Positions 37,780-52,846 are shown, counted from the first letter of the stretch. The stretch is 64,000 nt of DNA from Dromaius novaehollandiae (GCF_036370855.1 NC_088101.1:68013559-68077558), one strand, 5' to 3'. Notes: a model not told the origin generated them from the sequence alone. Numbers and translations are program-made.

Positions 37780-38380
37780 GAAACAACAGATTGGGAGAGG
37801 GAACAGATTAGAGTCTAGCAAAAATAGATCATCTAATAGTGGTCACCAGAGCTGGCTAGATAAGGAGATTTGGGTCTAGAAATTAATGAGTGGTCTAGGA
37901 TGAGTCAGAAGGGAGACAGATCTGAGGAGGCGTACAGGTAACTCCACAAAGAGCATGGGGCAGAGCCAGGGAACAAGGATGCTTTGAGTGGAGGAGGAGA
38001 CTGGGAAGGAAATTTCGCCTGAGACGGAGGGAAGGACTAGAAGCAGGGCAGGTAGAAGGGAATAGGAACCAGCCAGGCAAACAAAATGTAAAAAGCTGTT
38101 GGGGTGCTGATAGAGATGGAACAAGGGATGTCCCAGAAAGGACAGTGGCTGGGGAGATGGAGAGGGTTGCGGGGAAGAAGCTGATAAGAGCATTCCTAGT
38201 GATATACACAGTGAGCTCAGAGGGACATCTGGGACTGGCTGGAGAAGGAGACTAGTAGAAGATACCCAAAGAGAGAAAGTAGTCACGGTGCACAAGTAAC
38301 TGGGCTTGGTCAGGCTCAGACTGGAAAGGAGGGGACAGAAGTGGCCAGCTTGGGGAGAGACAGGAGACGAAGGAGCAGTA
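37780..38380 (+). other. Purine-rich, strand-asymmetric stretch
   Basis: About 600 bases dominated by G and A on the plus strand, with recurring short words such as GGAGAC, GGGAACA, GGAGGAG and CTGGGGAGA. This suggests an old degenerate minisatellite or repeat. The minus-strand open frame across it (38295-37876) is serine/proline/leucine-rich because of the base bias and is not counted as a gene. Confidence 0.4.
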
Positions 38381-39475
38381 ACATCTGTGCCACCAAGAGC
38401 ACACCTTCCTCCAACCCCTGGGCTGCAAACCGATGCTCAGGAGCCTCTTCAGCCTTTTTCTGTGTCTGAGCTACTGTGCCGCTTTCCATTTTAAACAGCA
38501 GCATGCTGCTGCATTGAATGGGAGTGCCTGCAGGAATCAGGAGTTCAAATCATGTTATTAACCACCACATAGCCCAGAAGCAGCTACAGGTCTGTTAGAA
38601 GAAACTTGGGGTTATAACACTTTCTGATCCCTGAGTTTGTGGTGGTTTTCACACTAAGTAATGGTGTTTACTATACTAATATTTATTATAGCAAATGAGA
38701 GCACAGAACTTGAGAAATAGATCGTAAACAAGAACAGTCAACAATATCTAATAATTAATCTATCCTGGCTAAGGAAGCTGTATTACATGCATTTCAGGAG
38801 ATGGTTTGTTATGAGAGAGAATGTCAGACAGTTGACTTCTACAAAGAAATTTTTTTCTCATTATTTTAATCTTAGAAAAATATTACAATTACAGAAAAAT
38901 GTAATTAATCAAATCTGTTTATTATGCTTGTTAATGCAGTAAAGAATTACAGTACAGTTATGAGAGTGTGAAAGCACTTCCAAATTACTATTTATTGACT
39001 AAGATGAGGTCAAGCTCAGCACAGAGCATCTGAAACTGGACAATTAAACATCATTCTGGTGACTTTGCTGATGGTCCTTCTGACCTGGCCACCATCAGCT
39101 ATCAACAGTTAGCTAAAGGCTAAGAACATAGAGCTAGTAGAGGGGAAAGAGGATTGGTCTATGCAACCTGGTGACAGCCTTGGATCAGTTTACATCAGCA
39201 GTGAAGACTGACCCCTTAGTCAGATTATATCAGCTCAATGTATACCTGTATTCCAATAACTCTTATTTGTGTTTGAGAGAGCAGCTATCATATAAAATTG
39301 TTTCATTCAGAAAAAAGTAGTCTTTTTAAGATCATACAATGATAACTTGAGGGCCCGGTTTTGTTGTTATTCTTGTGATATATAACTTATATCTAGCAGG
39401 TAATTAGGAACACTGTTCACGACAAGGTGATTTATTTTTTTGAATGTGAATCAAGGTTCTGCTTTCTATGCCTAC

Positions 39476-39493
39476 TTACACATATATGTGTAA
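39476..39493. repeat. 18-bp perfect palindrome
   Basis: TTACACATATATGTGTAA is fully self-complementary. It may simply be a short AC/TA/GT microsatellite. Confidence 0.75.
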
Positions 39494-42400
39494 AGTGAAA
39501 AGACGTGTGTCTTGTGTCTTGTGAAAGACAACTTGACAGCAGCACTTCCAGATTGTTTTCTTCCAGGAAGGACAACTACAAACTGAACCTGCAACAGTCA
39601 TAAAAAGCACTTACTCACTAACCTACAATTACATGCTTGAGCCAAAACCAAATGAGAATCATGCATTCCCCTGAAACAAGGCATTCATTATTTCAGAATA
39701 CCTTGATCTGTCCCCCGTAAAATTGCAAGTGTATTTCCTACAGCATCTTCATGGACTTTTCATGTCTCCTTTACTAACATAATATTTAGTATGCCTTTCC
39801 GCAAGTAAAGGACCTCAGGTGGTGGTTTAAGGTTTTCCCCACAGTAGTGGGAAGTCCTTCTCCAGCCTGTCCTTTGCAGAAGAGGTATTGGTTTTTCTCT
39901 ACCCAGAACAGCCCACCCTCTATGTTGTCTTTTGCAGTGTAAGTGAGAATCTCCTCAGGTCTGGTGTTCTCCAGGCTCACCTGACCATAATGCTATCACA
40001 GGGGCATCTGACTACATCATTTTATTCAGACCTGCAACCTCTAAAGTTTGTTGGTATCCTGAGAGTCCTTGTTCCCAACAGCACCAAACAACTGTAATGA
40101 CAAAACAAAAAAAGCTTGTTTAGTATGATTTTGAGTCAGAAGACCTGAAAACAAAAGGTAAGAAGTGTCACAAAAGTAGAACACAACCCCAGTTGTTATT
40201 TAACCAAATACTTTCTGAGATGCTTTTGCTTCTCTCACTTCAGAGTTCTCAGACATAATCCATTAGCTGGAGCCGGACTGCAGGTTTTTCAGCATCACCG
40301 TTGTCTTCCAGGCATGGGCCGAGTTCTGAAATCTTCTAAGGCAAGCTAGAGTTGGAGGGAAGGATGCGCCCCATCTTCTCCTCCCTCTGTCAATTCTACA
40401 ATTAATGTTAAAAAAGTATTTTTCAGTTAGTCCCTTCTTCCCAGTATAAATAGCTTTAATATTGATAAAGTTTCTTGGCTATTAAATTGTATGTCAACTG
40501 TCACTGTTCCTTTACTGTCTTTAGCCGTAAAAATAAGGCAATCAAGTTTGTATTGTTGCTTTCTTAGCAGGAAGAAACTCCCCAGATGATACCATATGTC
40601 TACTTCATGACTGTTAACTTCTGTCTGTGTCTTATCGTCACACTGGATTATCTAAAGAGTGAACCTAGGCCTCATCTAGAAGATACTTCTATGTTCTAAG
40701 GGCTTGATCTTCTCATTTAATCCAAAAATCCCATCATCCTAGATGCACGGCTTCATCCTATGCTGTTGTTTATCTCATGGCAGTTACAGGTTCAAAACAT
40801 CAATAAAATTACTTGGAAGGTTCTATGTTTAACTCCATGTCTTTCACTGACTAAATTTTTAATCCCCTTCTTTTCTTTCTCTCTGCAATATTGTGGAAGT
40901 TTTCATAACAAACCACTAAAAAATCACTTTCTTTCCAAGGGAACTAGCTGGCTTAGGATCTGTGAATTGGAACACAATTTTGTGCTTGCGCCATCAGTTT
41001 GACACATACCAGAATGCTGCTAACACGTCCTGAGAAAGGCTGGACACTTCTTGATGCTGTTACAGAGTCTAAGAAACCAAAGACACTGAGTCTGCTTTAT
41101 AATTACCAGCAACTGTTTTCCAGCCTGCACTTACATCCACATGTAGGTATTTACGAGCAACTCAAAATCAGAGATAAACACTTAGTTTCGGTCATGAATT
41201 CAATTGGATCAATAATGCTTTGCAATTCTGGAAAATCATCCCAAAAAGAAATAACTCATACAGATTGTGGTATTTGGAGCTCCACATGCAAAAGATGCAT
41301 TTATTACTTTCATCAAGTACAGGAGGAACTAAGAAGGCTATGTACGCACTTGGCTACTCTGAAAAACACAGAGTAAACTAAACAAAACAGGTGAAAGGGA
41401 TGTAAGCATTGCATCAACTGGAATGTTCTTGTTACAACAACAAAAAAAAATATATAACCTTCATTCAAGATAAAATACCCTGGGTCAGAAGTCCCCTTCA
41501 CTTTTGTTATCTGATATTTTGAAGTTCCATTTACCCAGGCGGACACCGATCCTCACTAGTGCTTCTAAAGGTTTACAGTGATGTGAGGAAGAGAGCAGGA
41601 GAACAACAACACATCTCTAAACTGTATCTTTGCAGTCTTGTGTCTCCCATATGAGGCCCATTGCTACAGACAGAGCTGAACACGATGGTAGTTTCTTTTA
41701 GCTGTAGGTTATATTCTTGTTCATGCAGTGCAGAGCCAGCTTTTTACTACCACTGAATTGTCTGCAAGTTAGCAGGCTTAGCATATCCTGCTCTGTGCAG
41801 TAGGTATTGCTTCTTGCACTAAAACCGAAAAACTCTGCAGATATTACTTCTGCATCTGTAGACTGGTTCAAAGTCATAGCTAAACTCCAATGTGAAAATG
41901 AAACCTCTCCTGGTCAAAAGTGGCCCAAATGTCTCTTTACTTTGTTGGCTCAGTCTGTGCAGTTCTAGGTTCTGTCCTGCTTGCGCCTGGCCTGCCTTAT
42001 AGCATCCTCACAAGGCTAAGATGAATGGGCCTTTAAAAGGAACTACTCTTCTACTGGATATAGTTGGCAGAGAAAATGACTACCAAGCATTTTACTGCTT
42101 CATCAATAGTTAGAGCAGGGGTCCTGAACATTTTATTTTCACCTCTATAAAATGAGTTATTTTGGACTACTTACCCAGCAGGTATACACTGCTTGGGTGC
42201 ATGTGCAACGTTTCTGCTTGCTTTGCTAACTTCTGCTTTAGCGACACTTGCTTCCTCCATCTCTGCACTTCAGAGAAGTTGCAGAGCTCGAGAACTTAAA
42301 TATTAGCAAAACTATGTATTCTATGGAAGCATCAGAGGATTTGAAGATATTCACTGCAGAAACATTACATGTCTTCCTGTCTGCAACTTCCTCTAGGGAA

Positions 42401-45400
42401 TAGACTTCCTCCACCTTCTCCTCTGGGACCACTTAAGGAGATGAATCAACCAATAACTTGTCTAACATCTCTAATTATTACATAATGTTATCATTCAAGG
42501 ATGCTGCTAGATATAGAAGAGGGTGTAGTCTCCACATGAGCATGCCTTCCTGCTCTCAAATCAAAGACCTTCCTTTAATTAGAGTCATCTAATTGATTTA
42601 GGTCCAAATGAAGCTTCACAGGCAAGGGCAAATCCAGATGAGACATCATAAGTAAGCAATACAGATTGCTCATTCATCCCACAATTATTAGATGTTTTCA
42701 AAACAAGCCTTGCAAGGAGGCTGAGGTTCCCTATTGTTTTTATAAGGAAGGGAAGAAAAAGCTTCTTTAACCACCTTATTTTGAAATACGTTTATAAAGA
42801 AGGTGATTAAATGAATAAATGCAATAATCTAAAGGGTTTATAAAGCAATTAAGACAAATTTACAAATCATTTAGAACAGCTACAGCGATCAGAATGACGG
42901 GCAACTGAATCTTTCCCCTTGAAACCCTCCTGGCAATATCTGCATTAGCTCTAGCGCACAGTACACTATTTTTCTGCAAGTCTTTTCAGACATCTTCTGA
43001 GAAGATTCTTGAGACAGCAACCAAACAACAGAATCGGACATGAATTTAGGGAATTAGGAATTAATGCAACTTCCAGGAGCAGCTCTGCCCTTTCAGCTGA
43101 ACCTATCGGTAGAGAGGTAGAGAGGTAGAATCATTGCCCCCTCTAGCTTTGATGATTTCAGACAACGAGGCGCTTTTGTTACTTAAAGTGAGTCTGTTTT
43201 TTCCAGCTATATTAGCTGGCCTGATAAAATATATTAATTTCTCCCTATAAATATTTCCTTACAGAATATCATGGACTATATGAAAATTACTACTAAAACA
43301 ACTGACAATAGACTTGTACACTAAAGAGTCATTCTAGAACAAACTGCGAAGGAGGATTAAACCTGTATTTCTGAAGTGCCAATAACATGGCCACAGCATT
43401 TGAGACCACACAAATGAAGACAGCAAGGATTTACAGACAAATGAAGTTGTTAGTAAGTGATGTACTTTTCCCCAAAGCACTCTTGGTATGAACTCCTGTT
43501 GCAGGTCAATGCATGGGGCAAGACTACTGACTCAGGCCGACCCATACACTTCTGTATCAGAGGGTTTCAATCCATAACGGCTAGGTCAATAAAGGAAGTT
43601 TAACAAGTTCGCCGGCAGATCATTAAACAGCAGACATCGGTGTTTGAAGTGTGCCCCGATATAAAGAAAAAATTGCTTATAGACTCCCAGAAATAAGTGT
43701 TTATTTAAGATGAAGACAAACAGGAGTTCAATTGCAGTTCTTTCACACTTAGAGAACAATGAAACCCATAAATATTTTCCACTCATTTAATTTAAAAATA
43801 AATCCACCTAATCTGTGTTCTCATAATTTTCTGTATTTGCTCTCAGTCATTACTATTGCAAGCAATTCAACTACATGGAGTACTCAGAAACTGACTTTTA
43901 AGCAATTACTACAGAGAGACCACTTTGAAGTTACAGCAGTAAATATACACACCGAGGGCAGATTGGACAAGTGTAATTTAAACAAGCAGAGAGAAAAAGG
44001 GAAAAACTATTCTATGTAGTCCCACTATATATGTAATAAAAGATGCAGAGCTGGCTTAAGGCCCATATTATCCACTCCAGTCACACTTCCCCCCAGCTCT
44101 AAGTCTCCTCAGTAGCACACTGTTCTACCTCCCTTCCCCAAAGAGGATTTCTGAAATCAAACTTTGCAGAATATTTCTTTTTTTACCTCCTCATTTCATA
44201 AAAAACAGTAGATCTCATGGTTTCTTCATCTTGAATGGCTTTTTCTACTCAAAGAGAAAAATGCTTGTTGTCTTCTGTGGTTGGACTGTCTCAATTTTAA
44301 TCATCCCAGATCTAGTCCTAACTTGGTCAAATAACTGAACAGAGCCACTATTCGTCAATACAGACCAGCCGAGAAGGCATGGCCCTACTCCTTTAGCACA
44401 GTATCATAAATGCTCAGAAATGGGAAAGCCAAGGTTTAATCAGAAATGTTAAGTTACAGATAAGGTCTCCAGTTGAAACAGGAACAAGGTGAAGGAAAAA
44501 GATATCAAAACTCTTGCAAAGTTTCTGTCCTGGGGTAGAATGTTAAAGTTTGACCTACAGAAAGTAATGGATGAGCCACCCAGAACACTGCTTCATGTAA
44601 TAAAACATATGAATTATCTAATAATCAGGAAGCAGTACTACCAAACTTCTGGGCGTTTCTTCCCACACACATTTTCTTCTTTCCCTCTTGAATTTTTTCT
44701 GGCCATTTTTCTGCATTTTCTGGATGTTAGGTAACTCCTGCTCCAACTGGGCCACCAAATACCTAGAAATTCTTGATAAATGGCCACTCTGCATATACAA
44801 ACCAGCTCTACAATTCCTGTGCAGTGGCTGCTGTAGCCAAGCTGAGTCAGACCTACTAGACATCTGCTGCACACAAGTTGTGCACCTGCAGCAAGCCCAT
44901 CATGAGCAGGATGCAGCAGGGCAGTGAAAAATGAAGGATTTATTTACTCAGAACATGCAGTAAGCAGGTTGGAGTCTGACAATTTTTTTATCCTGAGGTG
45001 GTAAAAATAATCATGCTTTTCACAATATCTGCACCGATCTGCTGGGAGCACACATCAGGCCACATATATTCCAGATGCACCCATGACAGTAGGAGCATGT
45101 GCCCACATGCTTTCATCCCATTTGAGGAAGAAATTCCTGACTGGGGCCCAGATTTTCAGAGGTACCTACCTGCTGCACAGAACCTCCAACAGTCACACAA
45201 AACATCTAGGTAGTCCTGGTGAACCCTGAAATAACTGCAATCAATCTAGGTTTACTTAATCCAACAAAACTTCAGTATCATTTTTTCACATACTCTTTAT
45301 GTGCTCATTAGAATTATATTAAAAAGAAGGTTCAGGTTGTTCTTGCACCATTACCTGATATAAAGTTATCAAGACACAGATACCTAAACAAGGTACTGTA

Positions 45401-46000
45401 AGGTCAGTCAGGGTGTGGATTTATGGCACGTCAGGCATTCCACAAAAATTGCCCCTGAGCATGCCCTTATCACAGTGTCAGCGAGCTGACTCCACTCTCA
45501 CGGCAGGGTAGCTACCTCGCAGGTGCTATCACACGAGAGCCTGTGTGCAGGCAGTCACCAGCCAGCACTATAAGCCAGATTCTTGTAAATTCAAACCCTT
45601 CCACTGCTATGTAGTAGCTTGTTTGTGGACCTATATGCAGTGGTCCTGGCTGGTAAAGGAATTTAGGCATTTAACTTTCAGATTGGCACAAAGCAGAACT
45701 ATGTTAAAAAAGAAATCCTAGACAAAGACACAGCACGAGCTTCCTTAAAGCACAGCCCCATGTGCCCATGTGAACTTGAGCTACCCCGTGCTAAGTTAAC
45801 AGACAGCCTTATTAGCGTGCAGAAACAGTAGAGGTATTAGGAGACACCAAAAAGCTAAACCCCGTTTTAGTTTACATTTTTCCGGATAGTTAAGAAGCTT
45901 CACCTAGGAGGAAAAAAAATAAAGGAGGTATTACATACTTGGTACTGCATTGGTATTATCAGCATTTGACTACAACACTTTGAAAATAAAGCTTTCATTA

Positions 46001-46121
46001 TGTCCAGACATGATTTACAGATATACTCCCTCAAATAGAAATACTGTACTGTTAGTTCTAAGACAAATCCTTCATGTCCAGATTTGATTTACAGTGCATT
46101 TCCTTCAAATAAAAATGACAC
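46001..46121 (+). repeat. Imperfect 74-bp period tandem duplication
   Basis: TGTCCAGACATGATTTACAG at 46001 recurs as TGTCCAGATTTGATTTACAG at 46075. Similarity continues through CTCCCTCAAATAGAAAT versus TTTCCTTCAAATAAAAAT. This looks like a local duplication with divergence. Confidence 0.75.
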
Positions 46122-49100
46122 ATACTTCCATTTGCTTTCTGCCAGTCTTTTATTTTTAGATACAGAACAAATTTATACTCCTTTAATACTCCTACCACTC
46201 CTATATAGCAAACAGTGCACCTTAGCAAGCACTGACACATTCCATTACATAAATAAATCCTGCAAAATTGCTGACAAAATTATATCACCCTTGACAAGAG
46301 CAGAAATGTGTTTGGGAGTGTGCTAAAGAAAATGGCTTAACTTTTTGTCATTTTCATATGCAGAAATAAACCAAAAAAAAGCTCTCCAGGCACACACTAT
46401 ACTCAGACCAACTTGCTCTGATGCAGAACATCCTTCAGCAGCCATCGAGTTGGGGTTACTTCAGAGCTCTTTCCTAGCTCCCATTTTCTAGGCACGAGGT
46501 CTCGTGTCACCAGCTTTGCCCGATACTGTCTCCACCTATGTCTCTCCCATTTCCTCCTGCACTCGCCTCCCACTCTTCATGCTCTGCCCAAAATTGCAGA
46601 TGACTGTCCCTTTCGGATTCCTTATCCGTTCCCAGCTCTGGACCTTCCTTTATCCCACCCATATTAGTAAAAGCAACCCCTCAGCCGGTGTCTACCAAAT
46701 ATTTTCCCTCCATCATCAGAAAACTCCTGTTCTGAAAAACATTCCACAGTTGAGGATTACACATCATTTCATGTTTTCTCCATATCCTGGTACAGGGCCT
46801 TGCGTCTGACCTTTGTCTGGCATATGTTTGGCAGCATATTTACAATACAGATAAATATTTTGTTAGTTAAAGTGCTAAAACGGTTTTCTTGGTTTGCATT
46901 TCTTTCACTCCAAGTGACAGAGCTGTTTTTAATTTTTTCAACAGATGTGAGAAAGTTTGACACACCCATACGCGTTGTGTTCTTCCCCTTTCTCTCTCCC
47001 TATCTCAGTATCAACTGTAAGAGAATTTCTCCTAATTAAAAAAAGCTTTCCTATCTCATCTCTATAATGGCCTGTGTTTTATTATTTTATGAAGTGGTGA
47101 TATGGGGGAGGGAGGGGAACAAATGTATTTGAATACATACTGTGAGGGGAACACATTTTCAGCTCTTCCTGAAACTGAATAGCCTGTTACCTGAAGTGTG
47201 GAAATCAGCTGAAAAGAATTTAATTTACTGATATCACTCTCCAAAAGGTCCCTGTAGCACATTAATTTCAGAGTGCAGTAGAGATCAGGAAACTCAGAAA
47301 TACTGTGGATCAGGAATCTGTAATACTCCCTCAACCAAGCTTCTGGGAAAGAATAAAGAAGGAAGAAGCTTTTCTTCTATTATCTAAATGATTTTGAGTT
47401 ATTTGAAACTATGAATATTTGTCTGCATATTTACATTACTGAACAAACGTTATCCAAACAATGAAGCAACTTTGAGCAATGAGTAACAGAAAAAGTGCCT
47501 CCCTTACATACTTACTTCAGTAAATGACTAAAAGCAAGCCCATAATCAGGTACTGCAAAGAGAAATGAAAGAGACAGGGAGGATCACAACATCTGGATGA
47601 AACACTCTTTCACCATAATGTAGATAATATCTGTGTAGGAAGAGAGATTGTGTACTCAAATTTCTCATGGATGTTCTCCCTTATCTATTCTGAGCACTTC
47701 TGAAGTTATTTTCTGCTTTGACAAAACAAAACTATTTTTAGAGAATTTCTCAACTCTGGAAAAAAAGTTTTCAAATACTACTTGGAAAGCTTACTAGAAT
47801 GAACATTTCTCAGTTTATTCACACCCAATAAACCGAGAAAACAAGATCCTGGAAATAACTATACTTAAATACCCCAAATTCTGGTCGAATAGGAAGTCCT
47901 CTGAGAACATAGATGCAGTCTCCCTTACATTAATGATTGGTTCCTTCAAAATCATCTATTATAGAACTGCAAGTGCTTAAAAGTAAGCATTAGATGAAGA
48001 GCTTTGTCAAGAACAGTGTTATACAACTGTGCCCTTGAGTTTAGATGAGTTAAATTGGAGAACATGAGAATGTGGATAAAACCAGAACTCAGCTGTACCT
48101 GCAATCAAAAGTCAAAGTTAGTTAAGGAAACTAGTGAGATTGCATACTATTTACTTTTTGCCATATGACGTTCTCCATTTTCTGCAGAGATCTATCTTGA
48201 AAAAGTGTTGTGTAAGCAGCAACACGTAGCTCTTTGCAAAATCATGACTGCTTTTTCAAAGCCAGTGCTTGAGATTTTTACAGGCTACCTATGGCAAACA
48301 CATTCCCTCACATGTCTCAAAACAGACCTTCAACTATGATGCAGCTTTGTCTGCTCCACATTTTCAGTAGGATTCTAGATGAGGAGTACTGAGATTTTCC
48401 GAGAACTCGAGGCCTTCCCTTTGTAAAACAAGCTAACAGAAAAACCACAAGCCATGCTCTAAAGTGCTAACAATAACAATGTATGGTGTTTAGGAACATT
48501 GCTATAAATTACTACAAAGTTAACATTGGTGTAAACAGAGATATAGCTAAAGCACTGACACACAACACTAGTAACTCAAACTGTATTTGGCAAGGACACT
48601 GAATTTAAAAAAAGTCTCTGTCTCTCTCTTGGGAGAAGGATCTTCAGCAAATAATCTCAATTGACATCACATCCAAATACAGACACCTCAGTGACATACT
48701 ATCATGATGGAGTTTTATTTTACTCCCAAGTCTCACATACTCTTGTGAATCTAGTTTGAGCAGTGAAAAGCTTGAGATCCCTATATGCTCATTACCATTC
48801 TTAGACCGCAGACAGCAGAAAAGTTCTTGTGAATGCTTGTGAGCAAAGTCATACAGATCGGCTTACACTGCTTAGAAAGTGGTATGAGCAACACTGACCT
48901 TGCAAAGGATCAAGCACAGAGCAGTCACAAATCTCATTCCAGAAGTGATGGTAACAAACAAGAGGGCAATAATGAAGAGCTTCGAGGGGTGATACAGTTG
49001 CTGAAGCAATCGTATGTCCAGCCTCGAGTGATGACTCGGGGAACTGTGTTACCCCCAAAAATACCAGTGTTATTCTGTGTAGTACCCTAAGTCTCTTGTT

Positions 49101-52100
49101 CAGCTCCCACCTCAGTCCAGTCATACTTAAGTTCGGAGAGCTGACATAGCTCACAGTAAACACCCCAGAAGTCCCTTTTCAGGTTTGTTAGAGCTTTGAA
49201 TTTATTCACCTCCTTGAAATCAGTTTTCAAAACAGGTTTGTCATGAAATCACATGATAAAGCCAACATGCATCCTTGCTATAAATCCTTGTAACTGGATC
49301 ACAAATAAAACTACAATGGGTGACACGCAAAATAATTTGAGCCAAAAAGAGACATTCACTTAACTGCTCCACAAAGTTGCTCTCGTTTTTTACTTTAAGC
49401 ATCCTAAGACCAAAATCACAAGACATCCAAAGGTTCTCATTTAAACCTTTCTCTGCTCTCAGCTCAGTGCCTTCTTTTAAAATATCACTACTTGAATGCA
49501 AACTTGTGCCTCCCCAGGGCACAAAGATTGCAGAAAAAAAAGCATGTGTCCAGTTTCAAGCTGTGGAAGGAGACTTACTCTGCTAGTTCCAGGAGCGATG
49601 GTCTAGGAGTGGTGCTCCCAGTCTGAGGAATAGAATTAAGAGTGTGGACAAGCTTCTGTTAAAAGTAGTCACACACGTGTGCAGTGGGTTAGTTCATTCA
49701 CTAACAGTGACATGTAATTTCTCAGATGACCAAAATACTACATTCAGGAACAGTTTGAAGTTCCAACAGCTCCCTTGTGATTTCAGGCTGTTGCTAGCAC
49801 AGCCCACCCTCTACAAGGCAGAGCACAGAGGATTAGCCATAGCTACAGCAAAGTCCCACCCATGAACCAGAGCTTAGGACCACGTCACATATGGTGAACA
49901 ACAAATGAACAGAAACAACACAATCTGAGGGATACAAGCTGTTCATTTATAATCAGCTTCACCTTGAATGATTTGTAATGTAATACAGCCTGACAAGAGC
50001 AAGCAATGCCACTTCCAGCCAGATGACTGCACTGAAAACTGTTCTTCCTACATACAGTACACGTTGTATATACTTTGCATAGTAGCAAAGGGACACAATC
50101 ACAGCAAGTCAAATTAACCTTGCTGGTGTTTTCCTGAAAGTGACTCACTACAAATTGGACTATCCCATTCTAGGGATTCAAATTCAACTCACATTACAAG
50201 TTTAACTCAGTGTTAACTGAGCTGCATGTGCTACTGTCACCAGTACATACAGGTTAGCATGTCTGAAGGACATTATGGAATTAAAAAAATACACCATTTT
50301 TAACACAAGCAGCAAAACTAAAATTTGAAGTTTTGGTCTGTTACAGAGCCTTAAAACTGAAAGTCTCTAGTTGTAACACAGGGAAAAAGAAATAAAACAA
50401 CAGTCCATAAAAATTCCGGGGAAATGGAAGGTGTAAATTTCACCTTCATTCATTCAAAAAAACCCCAAACAACAAGCAGCAGGTATGCACTTCTTTTGAA
50501 TTCTGCCTCCTTTCACTTTGAGACAACCTGATGCCAACATGCCAATGCAGACTTTGGCACAGCTTCACTTAGATAAGAGAGACTTTGCAATTAGGCTTCC
50601 TGATGGGTTTTGTTCTACAAAAGAAGTAATGGGTGTTTTCATTCAATGGGTCCAAAATGTTCTAAGCACATTTTTCCTGGATTGAATTACTACCCTTTTT
50701 TCACTCTCATCAACTGTAAAGATTTGCTGCTTTCTGCTCATGTTAATGTTCCAAACTGAAGCAGATGAGGATGTTGATTGACATCTTCTAGACTTTTGCT
50801 TTCACAGCCAGTCAGTATCAAGCTAAAAGGGTGGAGCAGAGGCAAAGACTCTTCCCTCTGTGGAAGATCTCCTTTGACCAGGACTTTAGAACCAAGGACT
50901 GACCTCGTGTCAGTCTTGCTGGGTTCAGGACCGGGTGGTACAGGACTTTGGCAAGAGGTGATACTGTGCCAATAAATGTCAGTACACCCAACCACGACAG
51001 ATACGGTTGTTTCTTCATTAAGGATTGAACGATCAAGCTTCAGATCAAGGAATTATCAGCAATTTATAAAGATAAAATATATAAGGGAGGCAAAGAGACC
51101 GAAAATCTCTTCACTCACCTCCAGCTGCAATTTGTTCAAAATCCCTTACACTTTGGTCCTCTCAATCTGGCTGCTCCCTGAAAACCAACCCAGGCCAACT
51201 GTCTTAACAGTGTTATTCCTCCTGAGCTAGACATCAATTCCCTTGATTTAAATCAGGTCCTATTTTCTCTCAACCTTCAGTAACTTCTTCAAAATGTGGA
51301 CTTCATCTTTATAAGAGGATATCACATCAGTTATTCCACGTGTGATCATTTAAATACTCCTGACAACTACAGTGATTCTTTAAATGGAAAAACATTAATT
51401 CTATTCTTTTTAATTATTTTAACATTTTAGTGGTTAGAAAAAGAAAGAAAACAAGACACCATGTAATAAATTGCATATTTGTGGATCACCAGCATAAGTC
51501 CTTGAATGTGAATCCTTGATGATGATTTCTCAGTGTCAGGCAACTACTTCCCCCCCACTTCCTAGGATAGCTTTAGACCAACTAGCCAGTCTATTCTTCT
51601 GAATGCAGTGGAACATCCCCTCAGCAAGAACAGAGCATTAATGTGGATCAGGGAGAACCAGGAGTAATTCAGTTTATCGGCAAAACAATCATCTTTTCCA
51701 TATATCAACATATTTTTAAAGTATGTCACAGGAAAGTTATCAAGAACTGTTGCAGGTGCAAAGGCAAGCAAATGCATCAGGTCCCAATATGTAGGAGCAA
51801 CAAATCAACTTTGAATCTCTATGATAAACATTAAAGAAAAGACATTGCTGCTTTAGGCAAACATTTTAAAGACATACAGGTATACCTGTATCTTGACCCT
51901 GGCCTGGATGTAGAGTTTGCAGAGGAACACAGAGCCTTTCCTCATCTTCCTTTTCACATTTCCCATGATTAGGTAGGAAATAATGGCAAAACAGCAGCAA
52001 CAATATAGCCAATCTTAAAGCCAGCCAGTACATCGAAGGAAGCTGATTTCATTTTAAAACAAAGCTGATTTCACTCATTCACACTCACACTCTCATACCA

Positions 52101-52846
52101 ATATACTCACAAGCACCAGGATGGACATGTAATGGTAGTCTGTGCAACATTCAGGCACCAAGACTCTTGAATCCAGGAGGTCTGTAAGGGACACCAGCTA
52201 TTGAGTCCTTATGACTCCTGGGTTCATCTTAGGTTGGCAACCATGTGCTGGTTTTGGATAGGCTTTTTTGTACTTATAAGAGCTGTCCATGATCAGTTTC
52301 TCCATCCTCTTCCGTCTCTGAGAGTCATCAGGATTTGCTCATTTGCTCAGGTCTTTTGCCTCCTGAGCTGATGTCCTGCATACCTGCATGTAGATGCATG
52401 CTAGGATTTTGATGACCTGCTAATCTAGGTGATACCAGCACATGCCATTCTTATAGCCCTTCTGCTGCTGTTTGTTCCTTCTGGTACCTCCACACCCAGA
52501 CATTCCCATTCATACCAATCTTAACACTTCCATTACAATTCTCCAAAATGTCAGTGATCACTAAGCATGGAGAAGAACTAAGAAAATGATAACCCTCTGC
52601 AGAATGAAGCAGAGGAATTGTTTCAATGCACAGCAGAACTGCACAATGTTTGAAGGCAGTAAGTGAACTAACCACATTTAGCCATGAGTTATCAACAGAT
52701 TGTCCTCTGATAAGTCTCTTTAACAGTCTTCTATTAAGACTGTTGCAGGCCTTGTTACCTCTCTCAAATAATTAATATACATTGAAACATGCTCTAGAAA
52801 ATAGACCAAGCTAGAAGAGATGTATTTCTAGGTACCACAATAAAAG

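Noticed and set aside
37876..38295. 139-codon minus-strand frame rich in S, P and L
   Set aside because: Composition is explained by the purine-rich plus strand; a second frame in the same stretch is also open.
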